This document shows, piece by piece, positions 1 to 11,562 of a stretch of DNA of 64,000 nt. The notes beneath the pieces were generated by a model. It saw nothing but the letters and a program-made list of their open reading frames with translations. It was not told the origin of the DNA and did not search any database. Location of the stretch: NCBI GenBank assembly GCA_030762895.1, contig CM061063.1:51973196-52037195 (forward strand), given 5' to 3'. Source of the DNA: Sophora flavescens. Its lineage: Eukaryota > Streptophyta > Magnoliopsida > Fabales > Fabaceae. The position numbers and the translations under genes were made by a program. Position 1 is the stretch's first letter. Each line of letters begins with the position of its first letter.

Positions 1-965
1 TAGGCGCCACTGTCATCTTGGAAGAGATGGGAACCGGGTTCCATGGTAGTGCGAACGGGCTTGCATCCAAGAAAACCATAATCAGTTAGAAGGTCTAAGC
101 AGTATTGCCTTTGGCATAAGTGAATTCCAATATAGGAATGAGCTACTTCGAGGCCAAGGAAGTACTTGAGGCAACCAAGATCCTTGATGCCAAATTCATG
201 GTGAAGTATATCTTTTAAGGACTGAAATTCGGAAAAAGAGGTCCCTGCTAGCACAATATCATCCACGTAGATAATGAGCACTGTGAAAGAATCACCAGCC
301 TTTTTAATGAAGAGGGAGTGATCCAAGGAGCCTGAGTGAAACCACGGTCCCTTAGCAAGGCAGTAATTCGTTCAACCCAATAATTTGCAGACCTTGTTAG
401 GATAGGAAGTAGGGAACCCAGGTGGAATGGTCATGTAAACATCTTCATGAAGCTCCCCGTGTAAGAAGGCATTATTCACGTCTAATTGGTGAGCATGCCA
501 GTGATTGATGGCTGCAAGTGTAAGGACAATTCTCACAGTAGTGATCTTTGCCACGGGAGAAAAGGTGTTAAAGTAATCAAGTCCCTCAGTTTGAATGTAG
601 CCCTTGGCCACCAATCTTACTTTGTAGTATCTCTCTATAGACCCATCAGCTTTGCTTTTGATCTTATACACCCACTTATTGCCAATGGGAATCACTCCTT
701 CAGGCAAATCTACAATGCTCCAAGTGTGATTAGCCTCTAATGCTTGAATTTCTGCTTGCATTGCTTCCAACCAGCAGCTGTGTTTACTGGCTTCAGTAAA
801 GGAAGAAGGTTCAGTGAGGGTTTGTAAAGAATGGATGTAGGCTTTTATGTGAGGGAGAATGGAATCATAGGAAAGATAGGATGAGATAGGGTGAGTTGTG
901 CTGAGAACACTGGTGGAATTACAGTTGTAATCAGCAAGGTATAAGGAGGAGGTTTTATGGTTCAA
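1..965 (-). pseudogene. Copia reverse transcriptase fragment (element G)
   Basis: The 372-965 frame encodes the RT N-terminal region: a conserved block near residue 64 (CWLEAMQAEIQALE), then W..V.lP.g..pIG.KWVYKIK and LVAKGY, and finally QLDVNNAFLHGEL. It stops near KVCKLLG. The expected SLYGLKQ block is missing, so about 100 bases seem to be deleted around 330-372. Below 340 a second minus-strand frame continues RT with the catalytic IYVDDI motif near 255-285, then FLGLEV. Three incompatible frames and the small deletion make this a broken gene. Confidence 0.85.
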
Positions 966-1102
966 GTGGATTTTCTGGTAGGTTGAAGGGCTTACGTTTC
1001 AGGTTGAGAGCCTTGGTCTGGGACAGGTTGGATGTGAGGTGATATGTTGTTCTATCAGTTTGGTGTTCTGTTTAAGGCAAGGGAGTGGTTGTATGGGCGG
1101 TA

Positions 1103-2602
1103 TCATGTATACCGTGGTTGTGTGATGTGTTCTGTATACCGCCAAGGTGTGGCAGGAGTATGATTTCCATGAGGAAAAACCAGCTCATGAAATACTGCAT
1201 CACGAGTCAAATGTATGGAATAGGTCTGTAAATTCAACACCAAGTAGCCTTTGGTGCCTGATCTGTACCCGAGGAAAAGGCATCTGACACTTCTAAGATC
1301 AAGTTTAGACATGTGGATATCAGCATGTGTAGATACAAAGCATAAAGAACCAAAAGTCTTTAGGTCAGTCAGGTCTGGAATGTGTCCATAGAGACATTCA
1401 TAGGATGTCTTGTACTCCAAAACTTTAGATGGAACCCTGTTGATCAGAAAAACAGCATGTTGGATGGCATAGCTCCAATACTTCTTAGGGAGTTTTGCTT
1501 GAAACAGAAGTGCCCGAGTCACATTTAAGAGATGCTGGTGCTTTCTTTCAACCCGTGTATTTTGTTGAGGAGTAGACACACAGCTAGTTTGATGGATAAT
1601 TCTTTTGGAAGCATACAAGTTGGACATTGAAAATTCAGGACCATTATCAGTCCTTAATTGTTTCACTTTGGCCCCAAACTGGGTTTCAACTAAGAGGATG
1701 AAATTATGCACTTGAATTTGAACTTCAAACTTTCCCTTCATTAGGACAATCCAAGTGAAATGGCTATGGTCATCCACAATGGTCAAGAAGTACCTGTGAT
1801 TATGAACTGAGGCAACAGAGTAAGGTCCCCAAATATCAAGGTGAATTAAATCAAAAGGTTTATTAGCTCTACTCTTGCTAATAGGAAAATAACTTCTCCT
1901 TTATTTTGCAAAATAACAAATATCACAAATGCCTATCTGATCACAATGAACATAGGGAACTTGTCTAGATAGTTTGTGAAGTAAAGGTAAAGAAGCATGT
2001 CCAAGACTAAAATGCCACAAAATATTTTGTGGAACAGAAATTGAACTATTACAAGTAATGTTTCCTAATGGGCTAGTAAGAAACTGTTCGCTGCTGAAGT
2101 CTTGAGACAGTTCCATGTGATATAGCCCTCCAAGAAACCTAGCCAAACCAATCATCCTCTTACTCGAATCCTGAATAGAGCAAGTGTCAGTAGAGAATGT
2201 GAGTGAACAATGCATTGTACTAATCAATCTTAAAATAGAGATAAGATTGAAAGTAAAGTCGGGTACGTATAGCACATCAGTAAGAATAATAGAGTTCCCA
2301 AGTTTAACTTGTCCTGATATGTCAACTTTAATGACATTTCCATTTGGCAATTGTATAGAAATAGGAGCAATCTGTTTGTGCAAAGTGAACCACTCAAGGG
2401 AACAACAAATATGATCAAAGGCCCCTGAATCTATGATCCATACATCCCTACTTTTCTTAACTGAGCCACAAAAGGAAATACCTGCATAGGTAGATGGTAA
2501 AACCCCACTACTGTGATGAGCATAACAGACATTGCTGATTTTGTGAGATTCCGAGACTGTTTCATTATTCTTTAATGATGGAGAAGATCTCAGGAGGGTC
2601 AT
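1103..2602 (-). pseudogene. Copia protease, GAG-pre-integrase and integrase (element G)
   Basis: Two ORFs (1901-2602 and 1103-1786) lie in the same frame and are separated by a single TAA at 1901-1903, where a Gln codon would fit. The upstream part carries the protease signature WIIDSGAFDHI (active-site DSGA) and then the zinc-binding GAG-pre-integrase segment (LWHFSLGHASLPLL, CDICYFAK). The downstream part carries the integrase core: IVDDHSHFTW, LRTDNGPEF and the QNTRVERKH block that holds the catalytic Glu. The integrase fold looks nearly complete, but the nonsense codon and the broken flanking domains show it is not functional. Confidence 0.88.
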
Positions 2603-2714
2603 CAGTGCCTTATACTCTTCTTGAGTTAAGGTAGCTGTAGTAGGAGCAGGAGATTCCTTGGTTCGTGTAGTATCATCAAATCTAGCATCAAATTCCTCTA
2701 AGTTGTGTGATGCA

Positions 2715-3209
2715 TTAACTGTGGCATTTCCTCCCTTCCATTTGGGAAATCCGGGAGGAAATCAAACGCTTCTTGTAGCATGTCTCTACTGTGTGACCTG
2801 TTTTCCTGCAATAGGTGCAGATTTTTGAGTTATAACCCCTTCCTCTACCATAATTATGTGGTTTTCTTCCTTCTGCTGCATTAACCATTACTGGTGATTC
2901 ATCACCTTCCATACACAGGCCATTTTGTGTCTAAAATTGTACAACCATTGCAAAGGCACGATTTAAAGGTGGTAGAGGATCCATCATCGGAATTTGAGAT
3001 CTAATCATAGCAAAACTTTCATTCAAACCAGTAACAAAACAAATCACACAATCATCTTCATTGTATTTTACCATTTCATGAATTGCGTCATAGGCACATT
3101 TAACAGCACATTTGCTTTCAGGTGTGACTGATTTCTTCGCAGATCGTGGATAAGTGTGTGAAGAAATCAGTAGCTGACAAATTACCTTGCTTAAGGTGAT
3201 AGAGGTCAA
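2715..3209 (-). pseudogene. Copia gag fragment with CCHC knuckle (element G)
   Basis: The 2715-2912 frame encodes a basic stretch followed by a zinc knuckle, CTYCRKTGHTVETC. The 2931-3209 frame and the frame overlapping it near 3130-3205 encode gag-like sequence (DLYHLKQGNLSATDFF, then FVTGLNESFAMIRSQI). The two parts are out of frame, so gag carries at least one frameshift. Nothing recognisable as gag lies above about 3215, so the N-terminus is lost. Confidence 0.75.
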
Positions 3210-3240
3210 CCTTAAGCTCGGCTTGAGGTCGTTACTCGGT

Positions 3241-3884
3241 TGTTAATAACAAATAACCGCCAACTATCCAGAATTGTTATGACAATTATAACACTCCTAA
3301 GTCCTAACATTAACATATATGAATGATCAATCTATTGTGTAATGAACTATGAAGGTTCGTCTCGTGTGGAGGTTTGGTTTGATCTAAGAAATCACATGTA
3401 CTTTGTACCAAAAAAACAAAAGAAATCACATGTTAGTCTTACTATGATGCTATCTTTTGTATAATTAAGAGAATATGTGGGGAAAAAAAATAGTCTTACA
3501 TTAAAGCACACAGTCACTCAAATCTATGATCAAGACGAGGAGTAAAAGATTTTTGCATTGATATTTTTACACGCACACAATATTTTATATAGCCAGGATA
3601 GTCAATTCCTATTTCACTGATATCTTTTACACGAAATTAACCCACCGATCATTGCGGATACCAGCGAACAAAACTAACAGTCTTGGGTTAGTTCTATCAG
3701 TAAGATTGGTAGAATTTAGCAAATTTTGTGTTGCAAAATAATATACTACAAAACTATCTATAATACAATTCCTGGAATGAGGTAATTCAATTCCACACCA
3801 AATTCTAGACTATGCAATACAAATTCTCCTCCCCAAATTAATCAAAATGTAAAACACAAATCATTGATAATATTAGGAGAAATG
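3241..3884. other. Intergenic, no gene seen
   Basis: AT-rich sequence with short poly-A tracts. I see no ORF with family features, no LTR boundary and no inverted repeat. It separates the truncated Copia element from the orphan gag ORF, so it covers the 3' flank of that ORF. Confidence 0.6.
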
Positions 3885-4868
3885 CTAAGATCTAAGGCTG
3901 TTGTTCCTCAAGAGGTTTTTATTCCCACACTGATGTTTGGTGCATTGGCACTGATTCTTCTTCATACTCTCCTCCACACCAACCTTTTCTCCTTCATCTG
4001 ATTCAACCTTTCCCTTATTGGTTCCCCTAACGCCTCTCATCTGCTCAAAACCAAAAGCAAGTTTCAATGCATCGTTTAAGGAAACGGGTTTCTGCTTGAG
4101 AACCCAATCATGAAACTCTTGTCTCAATCCATCAACAAAGACCCCTTTGATCACATTCTCATGCAACTCATGTTCTGGCCACCGCTTCAAAACCCATTGA
4201 AGTCTCAGAAAGTAAGATCTAACGCTTTCTTTCTCCCCCTGATGGATCCCCATAAGCTCCGACCTTAACTCCTCAACGGGTTCGAATTTGTAATACGCTT
4301 GCAAAAAGGATAACTTGATCTCGTCCCATGAAAGATGAGGGTAGTAGGGTTCGATGTTGAGGTCGTACCAGAGTTCTGCTTCTTCTTCAAGCGTGACGGG
4401 GAAGATCCTCTTCTGCGTGTCAATGGAGGATGCGTTGTTGGCTCTGCAAACTTTGTTGAAACGGCTAAGATGGGTGATTGGAGATTCAGTTGGAGTGCCA
4501 CGAAAGATGGGTAAAGAAGCGATTTTCACGTATGAAGAAGAAGCATTCAACATGGGTTCACGAAAACCAGAAGGAGATATTGAAGGGCTTTTGGTTTCAG
4601 GAATATAACTGTGTGATTGTTCGATGGACATGGATTTGGAAACAGTGTCGTCTTCATCATCATCTTCTTCTTCTTCGACTTCCTTTTCAGAATGTTCGTA
4701 TTCATCTCCCTGAGATTCAGAAGCGTCTGCATAATCGTCGTTGTAGTCATCATCTTCTTCTCCAACTATCTTTTTAGTGGGAGGAGTACTTCTACGTCGC
4801 GGTTTGGGGACGGTGGCGGGAGAAGATGAAGCAGATTGAGAAGATTCAGAGTGGTGTTTACGAGTCAT
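3885..4868 (-). CDS. Orphan retrotransposon-gag-domain protein, intact 327-aa ORF
   Basis: An uninterrupted ORF, starting at an ATG in a reasonable context (AAACATGA). Residues about 1-90 are Ser-rich, then strongly acidic with runs of Glu/Asp (about 36-75). Residues about 115-275 match the Retrotrans_gag fold: LPIFRGTP, HLSRFNKVC, FPVTLEEEAELWYDL, SWDEIKLSFLQAYY, ESVRSYFLRLQ and FVDGLRQEFHDWV. The C-terminus is basic, with CQC...H..C residues that may be a decayed zinc knuckle. There is no protease, RT or integrase on either side, and no LTR, PBS or PPT nearby, unlike every other gag in this window. It may be a solitary element remnant or a gag gene taken over by the host. The intact frame among decayed neighbours makes the second worth testing. 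Confidence 0.7.
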   Translation of the reverse strand: MTRKHHSESSQSASSSPATVPKPRRRSTPPTKKIVGEEDDDYNDDYADASESQGDEYEHSEKEVEEEEDDDEDDTVSKSMSIEQSHSYIPETKSPSISPSGFREPMLNASSSYVKIASLPIFRGTPTESPITHLSRFNKVCRANNASSIDTQKRIFPVTLEEEAELWYDLNIEPYYPHLSWDEIKLSFLQAYYKFEPVEELRSELMGIHQGEKESVRSYFLRLQWVLKRWPEHELHENVIKGVFVDGLRQEFHDWVLKQKPVSLNDALKLAFGFEQMRGVRGTNKGKVESDEGEKVGVEESMKKNQCQCTKHQCGNKNLLRNNSLRS

Positions 4869-5870
4869 GTTTGATTTGCTTTGTCTTCCCGAACATTACA
4901 TAGTCTGTTCTGTTTTGAGAGGAAAGTGAGTGGTTGGAAGTATTAACCGCCGGCTACCGTTATTTAGGGAAGATCATCAAAGATGCTGTTCACTTTTGTG
5001 GGTTTTATTGGGCTTTCTTTGGCTTTATTAAATTGATAAATAAATTATTTGGACACTAGCGTAGAAGCAATTATTTTGATTAAAAAAAATTCTAAGTAAT
5101 TATATATTCTTGTAGTTGATGATTGACAAGCCCTTGTCAATTGATGATTTGTAAGCATAGAATCAGTGGCTTTTAGTCTTCCTCGTTGTTTTAAAAAAAG
5201 TTAATTAATTGTATATAGATTTAATTAATTGGAATGGATTTTCACTGTAAAAATTTTTTATATTATTAGTTAATTATAAATTTTTATATCATTATAAATA
5301 TTTGATTTTTATTATTATTATCTTAAAAAGTACATATAAATTATTTTTATCTTTTTACCTTTAAAAAAACTTAATACCAACATTCTACTAAAATTAAACT
5401 TACTATATGTTTAGTAAAAAAAATTGTTTTCACCAAAAAAAAAAAAAGACACTAATAATTGTGAAATAGTTGTGCCACACAAGAGGGGCGAAAATATACA
5501 AATAATAACAAAACATTATTTCTCAAAATATACGCTTTCTCATTGTATTTCAAATTACTCTGATCTTTTTTTCACACATTGCAGGGGCAATTACTAATCT
5601 ATGTTTTTTTTTTTATTATTAAAACAGATAAATAAATTTCAAAATTAAAAAAATAAGCAAAGAAGGGAAAACGACAATGAAGGTGCTAACTTCCTAAGAT
5701 GGAAAAGAAAAAATAAAAGGAAACACAGAACGGAGCAATCGAGATGTTGACTTCCCATAAACTTCCTAATCTATGAAAAAAGGTGGGAATTTTGGGATAA
5801 CGGGAGAAGAGGTGTATTTTGTGAAATAATATTTTTTTATTCATATTTTTGCCAAACAACAAGTTATATA
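4869..5870. other. Intergenic AT-rich region upstream of the orphan gag ORF
   Basis: Very AT-rich, with many A and T homopolymers (for example near 5430-5446 and 5604-5616). It contains the 5' flank of the minus-strand gag-like ORF. No convincing TATA box, ORF or repeat boundary was seen. Confidence 0.5.
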
Positions 5871-5979
5871 ATAATTTAAGAAAAATGTTAGTAACACACT
5901 GTTTAACACATATTTTTCAACGCACTCCCTCCTATTGGTTGAAATTCATGTGGGTTATACAAAAATCAAGTGGGACCTA

Positions 5980-8659
5980 TGTAACACCCCGATTTCTTGA
6001 TTAGTGTTTAAGTAAGAGATTAAGGGTAATTAAAGACTTAATCATGTTTCTTAGGGGTTAGTTAGCTTATGTTTCAAGTTTGAGGAAAATCAGAGCTGAA
6101 ACGGGTCTGGAATGCAAACAAACGCAAACTGAGCGATTAATTGGTCAGTTAATTAATTAATTGAGAACTAGAATATTAAAAATTGGTTGGGCTTGAGCAT
6201 AATAATTTTTTTGTAGTAGCCTAAAATAATTCAGAAAAATATTCCAACCGTAGGTTATGCAGGAAGATGCGGAAGAAAACACCCGGTCGTACCGATGGAG
6301 CAACACGTAATAACACATGTCTCCACATCAAGATGCCACCTCAAACTCCGCTACCTATCCCTAAACACCTACACTTGACACATGTACTCCACTCACATTT
6401 CTACTTATGCCTAAAAGATGACACCTAGTTACTTAAGCCACCTAACCTACACTAAAACATGACACATGGCTAACATGCAAACTAATAATTTAATGAAATA
6501 CATCATGCATTTGATGGAATTGAATGAAAATGAAGTCTCCATCTTACTTCACTCACGCATGCAAAGAGGACCAGGGGAGAAGCTGAAAAAAATAGAAGAA
6601 GAGAAGGCAGCCATGGTGGTTGCACTTTGAAGATTGGTTGATGGTTGTAGCACTTTGAAGCTTGGTTGAAACAGTTGCAATGAAATCAACACAATATAAT
6701 CTTTAACTGTTGGATCGTTCTCAGATTTGATGAGGAGGTTTGAGACTCATGGTTCTTCATATCCAACGGTCATAATTTCGAAAACATGTCCATAGTTGGA
6801 GATATTCGGCTCGCAATGTGAACCTGAATGGTGAGAAACTCAACCCGTGTAACTTCTAACCTGTCACCAAAGAACGGCCATCCGAGGTTCGTTCACCGTT
6901 GGATCGGGCTGAAAATTTTGGAGGAGGTTAGGGACAAATAGGTCCTCTTTGTCACCGTTCAATAGTGTAATTGAAGGTCTGTAGCTGGATATATAGAGCT
7001 CGCACAATAGCCCATTTTGGGTGCATTTCCCTTGGATTCTTGAGCTCACTCTTGAATCCGATTTCCCCTAAGTCCAGACGTTGTTCTCGTAAGTTTTTAT
7101 TTTGATTTCATATCTTGATTCAAATCTATTGGAACCCTGTTGTTGATTCCGTTGGTATTTCTGTGTTTCCGGCAAATTGTGATACTCGTACGTGTAATCG
7201 GGATGAAAAACGGAACGATGGATGTATTGGTATGGATGGTGGCAGATTTGTGGACGTTGTTGGAAAGCGTACCGAGACTCGTTTCAGTAGAGTGGACGCA
7301 TTCGAAGCTTTTACGGGAAAGCGTGCAAGTTTGTAAGGTGGGGGAAAGAACCGCTGTCGTCGGGGAGGCAAGAGTAGTTTAGAATACAATGATATGCGTA
7401 AGGGGTCCTAAATCCTACTGGAGGTTGTGTGACCAACAACACTTAAACCGCAATGGTGGCTACAGTGGAGTAGTACCATTGAGGGTTTAAGCATTTTGGG
7501 TTTAGCAACAGTAGGTTGATTTACTGTTGATTTGAGGTTGTATGTTTAGTATGATTATGTTTGTTGTTATAATATGTTTGATAATATGCTTGATATGTTG
7601 TATGTTAACATGCTTAGTGTTACTGTACATATGCTTATGATATTATATGATTGTATGCTTGAGATGATAACATGCTCTGCCTATTTTCGTATGATAACTA
7701 ATATGGGTAAGAAATGGCATGAGATTGATGACATGTGCTGTGATGGTATGTTAAGCTGCTTGTATAATTAGAGTTAGGTGACAATTACTGTTGATTGGGC
7801 GATGTATGATATGAGCGGAATTGATAGTACGTGCGTTAGTACCTCATTGGATGAATTAGCTAAGTGTGTTGTTCTAAGTAATGAAACCTTAGGACATGAT
7901 GTTGAGGTACTAAGTCGTAAGTTAGCATTGAGACGAGTTGGTGAGATTCACGGTGTGTTTTTGTTGTATTTCGCCACCGCATGGATTGGAATAGACGATC
8001 ATCCTGAAATGTTGGGGATGGATCAGAATAGAGGACGAGTATCCTGAAATGCTAGGGATACGTCGTGACTGTGGGTGATCATCCTGAAATGCTGGGAATG
8101 GATCGAGATAGTAAACGAGCATCCTGATGTGCCAGGGATGTGTCGTGTCGAGTATCCTGAAATGTTGGGGATACGTCGTGATAGTGGACGATTATCCTGA
8201 AATGCTGGGGATGGATCGAGATAATGAACGAGCATCCTGATCTGCTGGGGATGTGTCGTGACGAGTATCCTGATCTTCTGGGGATACATCGTGGTAATGA
8301 GAGAATATCTGATTTGTTGGGGATGTGCGGCATGATGGTGAATGATACAACTTGATCTTGTCAAGGATGCATCGTGGTGATTGTATCTTCTTGTACGTTT
8401 AGCTGTATGAACAAGAGTGAGCCTGATTGGCATGAGAGCTTGGGGATGATTGTTACATGTGACTCGAAGGATGGTTGTGCGTGTCATGTTTGTCTATGTG
8501 CTGTCATTGTATTTTATTCTACTTCTATATCCCATTTTATGATGACTAGTGTATATTCTTATCCCATATTTCTCTGTATTATTGTATTTATTATTTTTGG
8601 ACGAGAAGACTCCGACAAAGATTTCTCTTTTGGAAATAGAGGCGCGTCACAGAAGCGAG
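5980..8659 (+). repeat. Element A 5' LTR, first part
   Basis: Aligns by eye along its length with 34802-37491 (right LTR), with scattered substitutions. It is interrupted after AGAAGCGAG by element B; the five bases GCGAG (8655-8659) form B's target duplication. The rest of the LTR resumes at 31076. Confidence 0.9.
7994..8325 (+). repeat. Minisatellite in element A 5' LTR
   Basis: About nine imperfect tandem units built on ATCCTGAAATGCTGGGGAT followed by a variable spacer containing RTCGTGA or ATCGAGATA. Units run roughly 35-50 bp. The same array is present in the right LTR at 36826-37160. Antisense ORFs here simply translate the repeat. Confidence 0.85.
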
Positions 8660-9989
8660 TGAAATAGACAACTATAAACACGAGAAGGGGGGTTGAATTC
8701 TGTTTATCAGAATTTAAACAAAGTTGAAAACTTTTCGCATACAGAAGCTTGGTTCAGACGAGTGGAAAGATACTGGACAGACAGGTGACCTGTCTGATGA
8801 AATTTTAAGAGTGACTTAGGCAAACACACCACTTGATAAACGGATAAGAAAACTAAAGCAACTAAAGAGTTTATAAGGAAAGAGAGATTGATACAGTTAT
8901 TTATCCTGATTTAGTCTTCAAAGTAATGAGCTACGTCCAGTCCTTGGCAGCACCAGGTTTTATCCACTATAACTGATCAGGTTACAGACTCCAAGTATTG
9001 TTTGCACACCTAGCCTCTTTAGGCTCCAAGACAAGTATTCTTTGCTCACCTAGCCTCTTCAGGCTCACTTAGATTTATTTGAGAAATTTGGTTTGTAATA
9101 AATACAACTTCAGACAGACAGATCTTTCACTAACACTCAGAGTGGTTTAAATGTAAAGCTTAGGAAAGTCTGCATAATAACTTCAAATGATTGAAGAATG
9201 CAGAATGAAAGAATGAAGATATTCATGCACAGAGTAATGGCTCTTTAATGCTATATGTATTCTCTGTTTCTTCATCTTCAATGACTTCTTTATTTACAAT
9301 CTTCAAGCATTTAATATCCGTTAGAGACATTCCCACAGATGTTGGCTTCAAGCAGAACTTCATTAAATGCAATAGAGTCGTTTTGGGCAGCCATTAATAA
9401 ATAGGAACGTTGGTTGTACTCTAACTTGAATGATCATGGCTTTATGCATCGTGAAACAGCCATATCAGAGTTGTGCTGAGAGCATTTTGTACTTTGTTGA
9501 GTACAATTCCCTTTTTGTGAAAGGACCAGAGGTACTAGGGAATAAAGCACATTGGAAGCATTCTTTAACTGGTCTTAGGTTCTGATATCCGAGGTTGCTT
9601 GAGAGAGTAAATTCTGAATTTTCTTGATAAGCGTGAGACCGATTAGGAGAGAATTCTTCAAGTCTCTTTCTGATGGGATAGCCACCAAAAGCTTGTTAGG
9701 TCCTTGGTTCTTCAACGAGTAACTTCAGACGACTGTAGGAACTTGTGGAGAGACAGGTTGAAAACGTATCTTGAAAGAAGTCAATAATCCTAGTCAGCAG
9801 ACAGGTTGACTTTCACTTATCCAGACACGTAGTCACTTATATGAGCAAACAGATGATTTTTACTGTTTTAATCTACACACTAGATAGACAGGTTAGCAAT
9901 CAATATGAAGGTTAATTAAATCATTAACCAATGTTTAGTTCTCATCAAAACTTAGGGAAATGCACATCAGACATTTTAGAGACTTAACA
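8660..9989 (-). repeat. Element B 3' LTR
   Basis: Plus-strand text runs TGAAATAGACAACTATAAAC ... GACTTAACA and is closely similar to 29762-31070. The copy has a few small insertions relative to the other LTR, for example an extra 'tagcctctttaggctccaag' type block near 9010-9035. Confidence 0.9.
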
Positions 9990-10003
9990 ATCTCCCCCTT
10001 TTT
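9990..10003 (-). promoter_or_regulatory. Polypurine tract of element B
   Basis: On the minus strand this reads AAAAAGGGGGAGAT, directly preceding the 3' LTR. It would prime plus-strand DNA synthesis. Confidence 0.85.
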
Positions 10004-10348
10004 GATGATGACAAACATTGAGATGATTCAATGAACCTCAGAAAATATCAACAAAGAAAATATCATATATAAAACAGGTTGAAATTTTCTTAAGCGGACA
10101 GATTATGCAGATGCTTGATCAGACATTGATGAGTGTGATTTCACCTCATTTTCCATGTACATTTCTGCATGCATTTGCATATAGTTAGGCCATTTTAGTG
10201 TTTATTTTGTTTAGTTTTTCCCTTGGAACGGATAAGGTGGTATTGTGTGTTGTTTTGCAGATATTCATGATTAAATGCCCAAGAATTAGCAAGTATGAAG
10301 CTTGGATGACTTAGAGCTTTAAAAGATAAGAAATTGAGCCAAGCAGAG

Positions 10349-10681
10349 AGTATCACGGCCTAGCCGTGATGGCCCTCACTACCGTGAGGAGCAAAGAGCT
10401 GAAGAAAGAATTGAGCCAAAAGTCAGAAACTGTCACGGCCTAGCCGTGATGGCTATCACGGCCGTGACGTGTCAGCCGTGCCAGATCTCCAAAAGTCAGA
10501 AACGATCACGGCCTAGCCGTGATGGCTATCATGGCCGTGATGAATCAGTTGGAAAAGTCAGAAACGATCACGGCCTAGCCGTGATGGCTATCACGGCCGT
10601 GATGAATCAGTAAATGAAGAGGCGCCCAAGTCAGAAACCATCACGGCCTGGCCGTGATGGCTGTCACGGCCGTGACGGGCT
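10349..10681 (+). repeat. Array of palindromic repeats upstream of TATA (element C 5' LTR)
   Basis: Five spaced units, each made of TCACGGCCTAGCCGTGA (dyad) followed by GGCTATCACGGCCGTGA, which contains the perfect 12-bp palindrome TCACGGCCGTGA. The first unit is the most divergent. Spacers contain a recurring AAAAGTCAGAAAC. Each unit can form hairpins or present paired symmetrical protein sites. The array ends 7 bp before the TATA box, in the U3 promoter region. Confidence 0.9.
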
Positions 10682-10687
10682 GCGAGT

Positions 10688-10695
10688 TATAAAAG
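10688..10695 (+). promoter_or_regulatory. TATA box of element C 5' LTR
   Basis: TATAAAAG directly follows the palindrome array. The equivalent in the 3' LTR is at 16568-16575. Transcription would be expected to start about 25-35 bp downstream. Confidence 0.7.
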
Positions 10696-11540
10696 GGTCT
10701 CTGAGCAGAACAGAAAGACATCCAGAAAAACCTAAAAAGAGATCCTCTGCTGCTGTGGCTGCTGTGCAACATTCTATGGAGCTCTCTCCTTTGTTCATCT
10801 CTGTAACTCTTTCTTTTGTTTTATCTTCAATTATGTGTAGCTAAACTCCCCCTTGTTGGGGTTAGATGATTGCTCTTCTGAACTTGATTGTAACATGACT
10901 TGATTATAATGCAGTTTCCTTTTTCTTTATGAGTGTTTGATTCCATGCTTAATGCTTTCTTAGGCTTGATCACCCTAGGAATGATTAGTTGCTTTAATAG
11001 ATAACTGAAAGGTTGGTGTTAAGGCATGCTCATGAATCAAATGCCAAGTAGTTCATGAGCCTAGACATAGGTCTTGAGGTGCTTGCAACCCTATGAATCT
11101 TGACTCTTAATGCAATTTCTCATATTATTCCACCTAAGACATTAGGGTTTAATTTGGGATTTTAGGCTCATTCTACCTAAGACATTAGGGCTTGCGTACT
11201 TGAGAAGATTTGGTTGTCATAATTGAATTAGGAACTGTGTTATCTATCATTTCATAGCAATCAAGGGAGGATTAGCCTAGTCTAACCCTAACAATTCTAT
11301 CTAATTGTTATTCACATTTCTGACTGCATACTAACTGTTTGATAAAATTCCAAAAAGAACAAAAACATTTTATTCTTGTTTGCTTGTTAGATGATAGAGC
11401 TACCTTCACTCCAAAATTTGATCGCCTAGATAGTAGTCTAATTTGCGAAGTGGTAATTGTCCACGATCCCTGAGAACGATATCCGGTCTTACCGTTTTAT
11501 TACTTGCAACGAACCGGTACACTTGCCGAGTCCGTGTCAA

Positions 11541-11562
11541 GTTTTTGGCGCCGTTGCCGGGG
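11541..11562 (+). promoter_or_regulatory. Primer-binding site of element C
   Basis: TGGCGCCGTTGCCGGGGA, just inside the 5' LTR, is the complement of the 3' end of plant tRNA-Asp including CCA. This primer choice is characteristic of Athila-type elements. Confidence 0.9.

Larger units (their letters stand above)
1..3232 (-). mobile_element. Element G: degenerate Ty1/Copia retrotransposon, partial
   Basis: Minus-strand reading gives, in order from 3.2 kb down to the window edge, a gag fragment with a CCHC knuckle, an aspartic protease, a GAG-pre-integrase segment, an integrase core and a reverse transcriptase. This order (integrase before RT) defines Copia elements. The gag N-terminus, 5' LTR and primer-binding site are not recognisable to the right of about 3230. 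The 3' half (rest of RT, RNase H, 3' LTR) lies beyond the left edge. Stops and small deletions interrupt every domain, so it is a relic. I do not assign a Copia lineage. Confidence 0.9.
10127..11539 (+). repeat. Element C 5' LTR
   Basis: 1413 bp, TG...CA termini, almost identical to 16008-17420 except in the palindrome array at about 10340-10720. A TATA box (TATAAAAG, 10688-10695) lies just after the array. Confidence 0.95.

Noticed and set aside
7922..8487. Antisense ORFs with repeated PQHFRMI-like peptides
   Set aside because: They only translate the minisatellite of element A's LTR; the same ORFs appear in the right LTR.
10349..10681. CRISPR-like array
   Set aside because: Regular palindromic repeats, but in a plant LTR next to a TATA box, with non-unique spacers and no cas genes.
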